Part shown: positions 1 to 13,300 of the stretch, one piece after another
Layout: every line of letters begins with the position of its first letter
How positions within the stretch are numbered: position 1 is the first letter of the stretch
Source of the DNA: Elmis aenea
Taxonomy: Eukaryota > Arthropoda > Insecta > Coleoptera > Elmidae
DNA length: 64,000 nt
Assembly (NCBI GenBank): GCA_947652605.1
Contig: OX393577.1
Span: forward strand, 2,418,868 to 2,482,867
Direction of reading: 5' to 3'
The notes under the pieces: model-generated
Database searches by the model: none
Seen by the model: the letters and a program-made list of their open reading frames with translations, nothing else
What the model was told of the DNA's origin: nothing
Made by a program: the position numbers and the translations under genes

Positions 1-1375
1 CATTTCGTTTATTCAAATTTATAACGTGCAGTCCCGTTTTAATTATGCTGGGTGTTGCCTAAATATTTTCATAATAACAGAGCCGGTTCGTATAAAATGA
101 TTTTATATAAATACATGTGTAGTCGTAAGTATAATATAACCATTTTAAGCATTCTTTAAAACACTTTCTTCATTTTTAGTGAGATTAAGTATGACCACCG
201 CTCTGTTTCTTCGGGTATTATTTTTTTATTTTTACATTACTAACACATGAAGATAACAGCGTGTTTGGTGCCTTATTCTGTAACATAAAATGTTTACTTT
301 CGTTTTGGGCAATATATCTTGTAAATTACTTGCAAATGTTGACTTGAATTGTTCCAATTTTATTCGATTTACAGCACCATTCTAATTTTTACGCTATTTC
401 ATCTCATAAATTTTTAAACAATGAGTTCTCAAATTTTCCTTTACTAAAAAGAATACCCGAGTCAACAATAGGACGTGACAGAAATATTTATATCGTTACG
501 TTTTATTTTTTTCATGAACGCGTTACACTTTCTTTATTTATAACAATGTTTAATTTAAATTCAAAAATATGCCAACGCGACGCAAATGAAAACACTCAAG
601 AATAAAATAATACAACTTTATGTAACACGTTCAAGTGATATGAATTTGCCGGAAATTTTCTTTTTATTTATACACAATAATCAGAACAATACAGTTAGGA
701 AATCATCCCGAAATAGTCACAATAAGAAACTCTTGAATAATTCTTGCAATAAAGGTTAAACAGGAAGAAATACAAGTTGTAGGTTGAATTCATACACATG
801 TTCATTTTCAGTTTTAAGTCACAAATAGCCCAAAAGATTTTTCCTTTTACTTTTTTAATGGCATTTTATATCTTGTTGCTCTTTTGATAGCCCGAAAATT
901 TTGCATCACATAATTACAGTTCTGTCTGTAAAAATGTTTGTATTAAAAAAACAGTTAGATGAATTTAAACAGCCTGTGAAATAATTAATAAAAACCGTCT
1001 ACAGACGATGATTTTAAAAAATTAATTCCTGGCAGATCAGAATCAAAATTTACTGGTTAAAGGAAGTGCAATAAAATACTTGCCAATTAGCAAGATTACA
1101 GTACCAGATACATTTGTATTTTTTTAGTTGTTTCTTGATAACATAAATATCGAACTACGTTGTTCATGAACTTATAAAGCAAAATAAACTATAGCCAATT
1201 TGTCATTAATCTTTACTCATTAATAAGGCAAATTTTATTCGCTTATTATCGAATTATGACATATTAAAAGATAAGTGGTTTTAATAACCTAACTGAAAAT
1301 GTTGCAATATTTTAGTATTTAAACGTTTTCAAGTGATGCACAAAAAAACTCATAAACATGATGACAAAACAGAAT
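1..1375. other. AT-rich spacer, no gene seen
   Basis: Very AT-rich sequence with frequent stops in all frames. I see no convincing exon, RNA gene or long inverted repeat here. Confidence 0.5.
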
Positions 1376-1379
1376 ATAT

Positions 1380-2085
1380 TTGAGAAAAGAACGTCTGTGT
1401 AATCAGATTATTTAAATCGCTTTCCATTATGGCACTATACCTACAGACAAAAAATGAAATTTCATCATTTTTGAAAATTTACTATCACGTATTTATTTAT
1501 TCAAATAGAACAAAATGTTAAAAAGGTTTTTTATACAGTTGTAAACTAAATTTAATTTTTGTTAGCCACCTTGACTTTCGAGATATGAAGTAAACTTATA
1601 TTTTTTTAAACAGAAACCCTAGTTGACCATTACTTTATATGAAAGAGATTTTTTTTAGCTTTTCAAAAATATGTAGTTTTACATTTTTGTTGCAAAAAAT
1701 AACCGAGATATAGCTTATTTTGTAAACATTTCCTTAACATAGCTTGCTATGATTTTGCAAACAAGTGATGTTTGCAATTATTCCAATTCCAAGTAAATCT
1801 TTCAACTTTTAAGCAAATCCGTGTATTTTTTGTATTTTTTAACTGTTAATTGTGATATTGTGAACATGGCTAAATTTGAACACAATAGAAAACTCAATAT
1901 ACTAGAATTATACATTGTAAGTGATAAAAACTTAGCGGCTGCTACAGAATTTATTTGGAAATGACGTTTAGTTGGTTAACTGCAAACATCATTTGTTTAC
2001 GATATCATGGCAAACTTTGATAAGAAAATTTTTACAAAATCAGCCATATCTCTATGTTTTTTTTTGCAACAAATATACAGGGTAT
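1380..2085 (+). repeat. Fold-back element with a transposase-like 5' stub
   Basis: The flanks of this block are inverted copies of each other: sequence around 1725-1775 returns reversed at about 1975-2060, and the right end runs into a CAGGG terminus. Between the arms, an ATG at 1866 opens a 32-codon frame beginning MAKFEHNRKLNILELYIV, resembling the short helix-turn-helix start of DUF4817/Tc1-type transposases found in arthropods. The frame stops at once. A related copy lies at 52260-52860, where the stub is in the opposite orientation relative to the left half. I read it as a non-autonomous remnant; the family name is a guess. Confidence 0.45.
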
Positions 2086-4250
2086 CCAGTTTAAAATGAA
2101 GTACATGGGTATCCGGAAACCGTTAGAAATATAAAATCGGTTAAATGGGGAAAAAGTTGCGCAATTACGTGCGTAACAATAATCCAGTTTTACATTTTCA
2201 ATAATTCATCCTGTTACGTAGTACCACGATGAAAAAGAAAAATGTACATTTTCTTAAAACCTCCATATTACCTTTATTTGAAAAGATTTGTGCGCCAAAT
2301 TTTCAGGATCGGAGAAGTAACTAATAAGGAATTTACAAATGACATTAAAAATATTCTAGGCCATATTGGATTTTTGCGTTTTTCAAATCTCCATAACAAT
2401 TGCATTTCAACCATGTAAAGCATCCGTATGTTTAACCTAGGGAAAATATGAAAATTTGCAAAATTTAGGTTTCACCACAGTAGGCCTTGGTGTCTTGATT
2501 AAACAATTGCAACGACTGAATGAAATGTTGGAGTGCTTTATTTTCTGTAAGACAAATGATATTATGGCTGCAGAAATGTATACCGTACGTGAGATAGAAA
2601 ACACAACAGGTGTCGCTCGATTAACAGCCGGTACAATTTTAAGACGTTCGAATTTTGTCCACCCTTTATAGAATTGTAATGAGTTTGCCGTGATAATTTT
2701 CACAGCCAAAAAGATTCAAATTAGAAAATCTGTGGTAGATAAGACTCATAGCTTAATAGTACAATTAATTTTTTATGCAACATCCTCAATTACTAGAAAC
2801 GCCAAATTTTGCGTTACATCAGTCCATTGTGAAATTAATTAGTCCGAATACATGGTGGAGTGACTGGCATAGGAAACTAAACTAATTAATATCAAGCATT
2901 TCCGTAACGAATACAATACGTTGAATCCGGCAAGTGCCTCATATCAAACAATGCCGTTCTATTATGACATAACAAGACTACAACACTTTTTTAAGCCTCA
3001 TTATTCAAACCAAAGAGACGCCCCAATACCTATCGGGACTAAGAAAATTCCAACTTCATAGTGACACATGAATACTTGAATATCTGGAACGGCCTCGGTT
3101 AACATTACGCTGTGATTTCTTCGTGACAAATTGGATGCGTGACCCATATTTTATAAATTATATAATTACACATATCGTACTAGACGAACTCTTCGTTTCA
3201 AAACAATAACACTGCTTGAACTAAACTGAAAAATATAAAATTGCCAGTATTTTCAAACATAATTAGTTACAAGTAAAACCAATGATATACCGAAAGTACA
3301 AAATTTTAATATTAAAAATAAATTCAAAGAAAAAAATTTAAAAAACATATTTTTGTTACAAGTTTTATGTAAAAAATTCAAATAATTTGTTATGGGCCTA
3401 ATTGTTTGTAGAAATGTTAACCAACGTTTATGCAATGCGTAACGCGTATTATTTTGTTTAGAAACCGATAAAAAATATTTTTTATAGCTGTTTAAAGTTT
3501 TTAAAAAATTTCCATTTTCCAAGGGTATACCCTTCACATCTTTTATGTAAAAAATAAAAGAAAATTTGCCAAAATAAATATTACATCAAATGTAATGTAC
3601 GTAGAAATGATCTACTCATTTTCAAACAAAAATTAAAATTACCACAGCATGAACAAATTATAAAATAAATACAACGCGAACTAAGAAACACAAATTACCT
3701 GCGTTTAAAGTAGTAGGGGATTAATTAAACATCTAAGAAACATTGTGTAAGAATAATGATTTAAAGAGGCATGACTCATTCATTAATATCCGAGTAATCA
3801 CTCCAAATATTTACGTAATGGCCGTCTCGTCCGTTACGCCAGTGCAAACACTTGTAAACGAAGAGATGAAGAGCCGAGTGTGATAGTACTTGTGTAATAT
3901 TAAACATCAATAAACTTTCTTTCAAGAGCTCCGGCGTTTCCACCAGAGTTTCTCTCATTCGTACGCATGCATATGCATTTCGCTGGAAGAGACAAGATTT
4001 CTAGAACCACCACTAACAATAGTGGAGCTCACCGACCTGGTTTTAATTCGTGTATAACCCCTATTATTTGCAAAACATTCAGCTCCTACAGCTTTACAAT
4101 TATTCTCTGCAAGACATTGCTCGAGAACGCTTCGCCATCGAGTGAGAGTTTGATACAGCACGTGCATTTCACCAAAACACTGGTCCACGCTCTGATTCTT
4201 GCTAACAATATACTAATTTGCGACAATAAATGCGCTTTAGCACCGACCAG
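2086..4250. other. Spacer upstream of the secreted-protein gene
   Basis: No supported gene. About 3780-4250 is visibly richer in G and C than its surroundings and has short open frames on both strands, none with family resemblance. I take it as the 5' flank of the gene starting at 4305. Confidence 0.4.
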
Positions 4251-4257
4251 TGCAGTG

Positions 4258-4267
4258 TATATTTATA
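4258..4267 (+). promoter_or_regulatory. Possible TATA box
   Basis: TATATTTATA lies about 45 bases before the ATG at 4305, leaving a short 5' leader if transcription starts near 4290. This is inferred from spacing only, in a genome where such strings are common. Confidence 0.3.
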
Positions 4268-4304
4268 TAGTTGTTTGAGACAAGAGGTTTAGCAAATATT
4301 TATA

Positions 4305-7300
4305 ATGTATCTAATAATGTGGATGTTGTTCGTCTGGGCCCTAAGCGTCATAGGTTCCTCGGCTATTATTACGGAAGACACCTCGACCATAGATGACCCT
4401 ATCAGTAAGTTATATCTAGTAATTTACTCATATTTTAAGGATTTTTAAGTAGTTTTCTCAAACATTTTCTCCATTCACGTCATAACGAATTTTCTATAGG
4501 TAGTTGTAAACTGTTAAGTAATTTTTTTATATATATCTGTTACGGTTGTAAAAACTTTATCCAAACTGATACTAAATCATCTGTTTGTAAATATTTTAAA
4601 TAACTTTATACAGGGTGTTTTACTTTTCGATGGGGTGCTATTGCTATATTCGTGAATAATGAAAGTATAAGGTTGGTAAATGGGACAAAATTTAGCTATT
4701 TATAGGGGTATTTTAAAAAGATTTTGTTTAAAAATTCCATGGCTTGCGTGATATAACGGAAAAACCGAAATCGACCAAAATTTTCGAACTCAAATTTCTC
4801 GGCTATTGTTGCTTATACACGAAAATGCAAAATAAAAATTGCTAGATTTTGTTTGCTGTAAAGTGGTGAAAGTCAGTTTTATTCAAATATTACCATGCGG
4901 CATGCAACAATATTGAGACAAATGAACGTTTACATTTTACAGTGCATAAAAAAATCTAAAAGTTTTTCCCCAAAAATATTTTTGTACCATCAAGTGTAAC
5001 CAAGTTATTAACGATTTAAGAAAGAAATGCCCGTTTTGATTTTTGTTTATTATCTAGTGCGCCATGGATTTTTTTTAAAACATTGAAGCATCACTGAATA
5101 GGTCTCAGAAAGGGGAACAATTTGTATAATTTAAATTTCTTTGTAGCTCTTACCGTTTACGAGATCCCAATGGCCCTTCTATGTGGACTACCCTGTATAT
5201 GTAAATGTGATTTTGCCTCCTACTTGAATATTAAACAAAAAAGGTTTTTTCCATCGCAACGTTGTTTTTTAGTTTAGATTTCGCAATTGTTTCGTTATTT
5301 CGCTTATATTTGTAAATAAACATAAAATATTAAATTAATAATTGTGAAAAGAAAAATATTATTTGTATTTAAGTCATCACCTACTAAGACTGCCATTAAT
5401 AAAAAAAAGTAGTTTTATATTTGTTTCATGTATGAATAAAAAGTTGACGATCACCATTTTATAGCAAACAAACCAGGCCTTTTGCTTTATGATATACAGG
5501 GTAGTCCTAATTCGATGGGATTACATGGGTATCACGCTTAATAGTCAAGATAGAGAAACGGTTAAATTACCAAAAATGTGCAGTTTCTTGAGACAAACTC
5601 AGAGAACAATTCTCAAATATATTCTGGTTTTTTTTCACAGCCTATTTTTTGTTTTTCATCTTTAAAAAAATTAAAAACTTTTGTAACTTGCGTATTATTG
5701 AAAATAAATACATCTGCACATTTTTGGTAATTTAACCGTTTCTCTATGATGACTATTAAGCGAGATACACATGTAATCCCATCGAATTTGGACCACCTTG
5801 TATTAACAACGACACCCGAGATATTGAGTTCATAGATTTTGGTCTATTTCGGTTTTTTCTTTATGTCACGCAGGCCATGGAATTTTAAAACAAAACAATG
5901 TCTTCTTTAAAAAGCGCTTCTAAACGGCTAATTTCTACCTCTTTTAACCAACCTCGTATTTACATTATTTACGAATATAGCAACAGTGCCCCATCGAAAA
6001 GTGAAACACACTGTATGTTCAATCAAATAACACTTTTGGTTCATTTTGTAAAAAGTTTCACAGCTTTGCGTTCCTGCCAAAAGATTTGATTGCTTTGTAA
6101 AATAAATTTAAGGACAGAAAATGAGCTTTGAAAATGTTCTTTGATACGTGAGCTTACGTCTAAAACTAAAAGTTTAAGGAACATTTATTAAAATATGATT
6201 TTACTTGCAAACAAAAATCTTATCTCAGGTAGACAGGATAATAATTAAGCCGCAATTTTACGTTGTAAACATAAAAATTATTGTAGCCCAGGTGCAGGCA
6301 GTTATTACCGCCCCTTTCGTGCGCCAACCGCGATTAAAAACTTCGAAACGTTCTTTAGCTACCTTCTTCAAGTTGACCGCTGTGTCGGAGCCGGCTTGGC
6401 AGCGTTAAAACTTTTAAACGAAAACAAAAGCTCATTGTTTTGGTTTTGTTTAGTAGAAACAGTAGTTTTGCACGAAACTTTAATTAATTTTTCATTTTGA
6501 TGTTTAAAAAGTGTTTCATTTAAATACGCTGAGTGAAAAATCAAAACTTCAGACGTAGAACTTTACACATGGAATTAAATTTTAATTAGTGGGATTGCTT
6601 CTAATTACTTTGTCCTAAAGAACGAAATACAAAAAACGACAACATGCTTTTTAATTTCGTTATTTATGATCAATGACCTAAGACTTTTTAATTTTAAAAT
6701 ATTGTGAAAAGTATTTCTTAAAAAAAAACAGGTGCCAATCACGAATTTGAAGAATACGAAAACATGTGATTTTTTACAATGGCATCTTTTTTGTGTGTTT
6801 TCATTAATATTTCACATTTGCAGGTTAATATCGAATGCCCTATAATTATATCAGAATTATTAATTCACTTAAACTTAAACGATTTTTGAAATCCAATTAA
6901 ATCTTACAGAACATTGAGACATTACTCATTTGGTTCGCTTATCGAATAACACGAGAATGAATCGCGAACACGCGCATATAAACACGCTATCGCATCTAAA
7001 ATATAATAGATACGTGGCAAAATTTGTTTCTTGTAGATAGCTTAACACTGCATTAGATTTCAATATTATTGGAAATACGATATTCAGTTCGAAATAAAAA
7101 TTACAACAACATTTTTAGAAGTTTCGTTAAGATAAAAAATTAAAAATCCCCTCACACTATCATAATTATACAAATATGTAGTTTTTTGTTTTAAGTTTTA
7201 AAATTAAATTTTTTTGTTTAAATACTCATTAATCTATTTTTCCATTTTCCTGAAAAACTTGATGTGATAGCGAAAATCTGTGTGTGCCATTAAATTCAGA

Positions 7301-10300
7301 GGATGTTATTTATATAAGAACAGCAATTCTAATATAAATTATATAAATAGTTAGTTTTCAAATTTAATGTTTTTTTTTGAGAATCATTAATCTGTTTTTC
7401 CATTTTGTTGAAAAACTTGATGTGATAGCGAAAAACTGTGTGTCCGTTCAATTCAGGAACTATTTAAAGAAAAAAAAAATTGGCAACATTGCATACATTG
7501 ATTTGCGTTTGAACATTTTTTTATCAGCAATTTTTACTTAGGTATTAACTATTTTTGTTCGAACTGAAAGCCTTTAGTTCGTAAACATAGCTGCAAACTT
7601 TTGGATATCGTAAAACACAAACTGGAAATAATTACGAGAAAAACAGAGATGACAGCTAATGACAATGTTGCCATATGTATTATTTTCCTTCAAATCAGTG
7701 ATTTACATATTTTCAACACCAATTTTTGAAAGGAAGAACACAATATCTAGGAAAAAATACTATTCCAAATTTATTTTTATTCCAAATTGCAGCTTTTTCA
7801 TTTGCAAGTATTAAATAATAACGCTTATTAAAGGACTAAATGTCAAAACTTTGAGGACCTCTTGCAGACACAGCAAGCATGGTACAACATTTTCGTATTA
7901 AGATTTTCGACTTAGAATTTTACGAAGAACATCGCCACGTGTAGCGCTTCCGCCAATTTTTACACACCCTGTATAGGAACAGTTATCAAAATTAAAACAA
8001 TTTTCACAAAGTGCTGAAATGTTGGCCTGGGTAATTTTTTGCACTTAATTTGTAATGGGATATTATTTAAATATAAAAAATATCTTTTTATCCTCTTGTT
8101 TGTATAATTATAAGCAATCAATGCCTGCTCATTTATTAATATTATACGCGCTGAATTAATTTAAACGTAATCACTTATGTACATATCTCACTAAAATCGA
8201 TACGTCAAAGATATTTCCAAACCAAACTCGAAACGTACGGCTCAGGCAATTCACAAGTAATTTCCTCAATCGTTAACTATGCGTGAATTTTTTGTCGAAA
8301 ACAATGATACGCATTTCACACTTAAAAACGCTGACACACATTATTTGAGCACTGGAATATATCGACGATTCGTTACACCCACATACCCAAAATTCTGTGT
8401 TAACTGTAAAATGACTACAATACATCCATCATACATTATATATCTCGGTGAATTATAGTTCGCTAATAACAAACTGTACAGCCCGCTTTACTAATAATTA
8501 GGCTTATCTTTATTGTTTCACTTTAGTCACACGATTTCACCTTTTCTAAACGTTTATTTAATACATTGTTGAAATTGTATGGTTTTAACAGACGTCGTAT
8601 TATTCGACATACATTGTGCAAGCTCATATCAATTTGCTCCACAGCTAACTTTAATTTTACGGCTCGTCGACACTTACAAGACCTTTTGCTTTTCCACAAC
8701 TAATTAATTAAGCGGATCATGGCCGTTTACATGCTATTTTTTTTGACGTGCAATTCGTTAATAACCAAAAGACAACTACATTGATATAAAAAAGCAAAGT
8801 ATTAAAATTCTGATTACCAATATCTTGTAGCATATTCTCAAACTGAGGATAACAAGTGGTTGCTTAATAGAAATAGCCCAAACTTTCTATGAAAAATACA
8901 AAATGCTATATAAAAAAATACAAAAATGCTACATAAAAATTTTAAAATGGAAGAAACTGAAAGAAAAATTGCCCACAATATAGTGCCAGACCAATTTTTC
9001 GGGATTTTTCCCTATTTTTGGTTCCATTTCCCAGTTTCCCCAAGATGTATTTTCGGCACTAAAGTGTGTCCCGATTTTCAAATACTGTAATTTTTAGTTA
9101 TCATATATAGACAATTCATAATACAATGTTGACATTTCTTAAAAGTCCTTTGGAAAATCTATTTTCTTGTCTACGTATATCTGCTTAGAAGGAAAATTCC
9201 AAGTGTTCAAAGTATGCAAAGCGTCTATAATAAAATAATATGAGAAGAATGTTCCTTGTAAATAATAAAGATAAGATATATTTTTAATGACGTTGTGATG
9301 GGTGTCCCAAAAGTGATTATCTATTTTGGTGAATTTAAGTGTCTTTAAGAAAATTATATTTTGGCACAATGGTTTGACCATTATTGTACAAATGTATCCA
9401 TACAGAAACGTTAAATTTTCTTACACGATTTCTTAAATACATACATTTGTATAACAATGAACATATCATTGTACTAAAATTAATAAAATTCACCTAGGTA
9501 GACAGTCACTTTTGGGACACTCTGTATTTTGGAAATTTTTGAAAATCGGTGTAACCGAAAAAGTTGTTTTTTTATTTTTTTAGTCGTCATGTCCCGATTT
9601 TTAGTTGTACCGATCTGGCCACCCTACAATATAGGATATTAATAACGGAAATATACAACAAAGGATAAAATTAACTTTTATTTTGATATTTTACACAAAA
9701 AACTAAAATTATTTTACGATCCATACAATGAGTAAATACGCGAAACCTCAAAGTCGATTTCTTCTCCATCACAAAACCTCCTTACACAACGCATGGTGCA
9801 AAATAGTTGCAACTGCATTTATTATCTGATGAAATGTTTCAACATTGACTGATAGAAAATTGTGAGACTTGAATAATGTTATCCATGATCTAGCAAAGCC
9901 ATTTTGTTCTAACCAAAATTTTGACACACTCATATTTTCAACACCTCTTTGGTAACTCGGTAATTGTATGCATACAGTTTTGCAAACGACTATGTAAATC
10001 ATACCGTACAGTTTATACGCAATTTGGTTCTTTACACTCCAAGCACAAATTACTTAACGAAAACAATAAACCAACTGTGTAAAACGTAAAACAGGACAAC
10101 GAAATTAGCATTACAGGCCAAAAAAGGGTTTTAATGATTAAGCTTAACTAAAATTTATTTTACGTCCTAAGCATAATAAATAAAATACAAGATTTTAAAA
10201 TGTAGGTGTAACTGACAAAATCCCGGACTTTATTCCACAAAGAACAAAACGCGAATAGTCAAAAAATGAATGTAACGGAAGATTTTCTTATATCACTGAA

Positions 10301-13300
10301 AATTAATGTAATCATACGAATTCTAACGACAGTTGCAACACAAACGTTTTTATGAGATAGTAAGAGGGCTAAACTGATTATAAAAAAAGTTTCTACGCCA
10401 TTTATAAACAAAAGAATAGATGGCAAAACTAATTGCGTACATAATATATCCACTACACGTTAATGATTTATTTATACCTTCCCAGCCTCCTTTCTCTTCT
10501 ATTTCATACAACATAATTTATAAACCACCTTATTATGTTGGTGTGTCTATTATAAAACCTATTTAAATACAGTATAATGTATTCAAATAATGAGGTGTTT
10601 TGAATATAAAGAGATTATCAGTTAAGACATGTTTTAGGATGTGAAATCAGACTACAAGGCGAATGGCAAAACGTCTAGGAAGCCATTTTGCAATCGCCAT
10701 TTTTGTAGAGATTTTAACGTATAAGATTTTATAGTATTGGAAAATAGTAAAACATTTTTAAATACTAATATACAACAATTACATATTAACGGACCAATTG
10801 TGGAGAGAGGGGTTCATAAAATTTAATTGCTCGTAAAATAAATTAAATAAATTATAGAACTAGTTTAGAACCATAATGCAATTTGTTTTTAAACTAAAAA
10901 ACTGCAAAATAAGCTACTTGGAAGCACATTTTACATCATGGATTAACATATACATAAAAATAAATCAAGTACAGGTTGTTAGAGGAAAATTAAAAGACGC
11001 TGTCATAATAATATTGAGAAAATAGATGACATAAGAAAATTGTGCCTGGTTATTCAAAACTCAGTTAAATCAGGGTTCGTTCAATCAAGTATTAAATTTG
11101 GTATAAAACTACAAAATGCAATTTCTCAAGGGCATCCTTTTCTATCTAATTCGTGGGAAAATGAAAAAATTATAAAAGACAAATCCTTTACAACATTTTT
11201 ACAGAGTGTTTAACACTAAATAATTCTGTAAATCATTAAGATTTCAACTAAATATTGTTTTTTTGCAGGTATTTTTCAAATTCGTTCCAGTATTCAGGTT
11301 AAATGCACAGTCTTCATTCTTCAGGGTGACTTAGAATCGATGCTAAACATGGAGATATCGCTTCTCTTAAAAGCTTCCAGATCGGTTAAATAAGAACAAA
11401 GTTCTTTAATTGGTGTTAAATTACGAATTGAAAAAAAAATCTTAGTCATTTAGCACAAAAGTTATTGTGGGTGGAATAAATAAGTGGTTTCCATTTTTTT
11501 TGCATTAATTCCTTTGTTTTCAGAGATGTCAAAAAAATAAAATCAATGCAAACGCAACTATTGATTCTTTTTTTGTAGGTTTGAGTCAGATATTTCGTCT
11601 ATTTTGGAACACTTAATTTATTATGGGTGTTGTCCTATTATTACTATTGGACTCTCAACAATAGATACGAAACTTTTAAAATTTATATTTATTCATGTAA
11701 TAGGTACAAATTTTAAATGCCTTATTTTTTATAGTCTTATTGGTTTCATAAAAAATCGGTTTTTTTTTTAGTTTTTTTTGTTGTTTTTCAAACAATAATG
11801 GTATATCATTGTATTAAGAGTATTTAGTACTAGCTTGTCGTACAAAAGTCAAAAAGTATTACACAAGAAATAATAAAGGTAACGATGGCCCATAATAGGT
11901 AAAACAAAATCTTAATTACTTCAGCGCATAGTATAGAGAATAAAAAGTTGCTTCTAAGAGCGTTCTTGGTCTTTCCATTTCTCTAAAAACAAAAGATAAA
12001 ATGCAAAACAACAAAATCAATTTTATTATCGTTTTCCAGAATAATTTCTGTATTAAGAAAGGTACAAAAATGTTCTTATTATTTTTTAATCGACCAGCAA
12101 AGTGCGCAATTTTGTTTCAATTTAACCTTACTTTGTAGCTCTTAAGATAAGTGAGAACCCCATATCGAATCTCGAAGTCGGGACACCCAGAATACAAAAA
12201 CACAAAATGATACCGAAATAACTGTTATTGATTCAAATATAAGAAATGAAACCCCATTATAATAATCGTTTATCCTATTGATAAATTCGTATCTTTGCAG
12301 GTATTCCTACAAGACAAAATGATAAATTTTCCAATCCCTCATATCCATATATCCGCGGAAGTGGAAATAATGTGGGTGGAGAATATCCAGATGACAGAAT
12401 ATCAGGTTTCACTCATCAATGCTCTGAACGCCTTGAAAACGCTCTCGAGAAAATGCGACGTCGTCAAATATCGAAACAGAAGACGTTAAATTTAAATGGA
12501 TACACGCTTCACCAACAACTCCGTACTGTACCTTACGACATGTATGTAACTGATATGCGCGTTCGTGTACCGACATCTGCCAGCTGGGTTAGAGTGGACA
12601 AGTGCCGTTTTGATCCCAGAAATGCAAGTTTAGAAACACGGTTATTGTTCAACGACCTTTCGATCAGCGGCAGGGTGAATTTATTCAGCGAAAGTGAATT
12701 ACAAAGGGAGCCTGTTAGACCTAATCCGGAAGATTCTTGTAGCATGATTTTACGTCTCAGGAGAGCTGGGATAGGGTAAGAGAGATTTTTATCATTATTT
12801 TTGTAAAATTGAATTTCTTGTTACTGGAAAAAGAACGGTTTAAAATTAATTATCTTCATTGTAAACGTCCAGGGCCGGCCTTAAGCACGTTTCACCGATT
12901 CCCTCGCCTAGGGCCCCCCGCGCTTAAAGGGGTTTGCGCTCAAAAATAAAAAATATAAATACAAACCCTATTAATAGCATAGAAACAACAGGCAATTCTC
13001 TATCATATCACTTAAAAAAGTTATTGTTCAATTGTGAAATACTAAACTTAATAAATAAACTATACCACGGTAATATAATAGATTATTTATCAAATACTAT
13101 CATCAAATCAATTAACAAAATCTTTCGTGAAATAATTCCTCTTGAAACGTTTACTGAAACGCAAAAAGTGAAGCAGAATCTTTGGCTACTCAAATGAAAG
13201 ATTACAAATTCTTGGTATCTTTAGTTTTCTGGTATGATTTTCTTTTCCAAATGAACTTAGTAAGCAAAGAATTGCAAAGTGAAACCTCAGATCTGTCTTC

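Noticed and set aside
3776..4278. Protein-coding gene in the GC-richer 5' flank
   Set aside because: Frames on both strands are short, lack splice context and show no family character.
4305..4404. This signal-peptide exon as the first exon of the astacin gene at 44910
   Set aside because: The phase fits, but a nearer signal-peptide exon at 43434-43545 has the same phase and no gene in between. The 4305 exon fits the gene at 12301 equally well.
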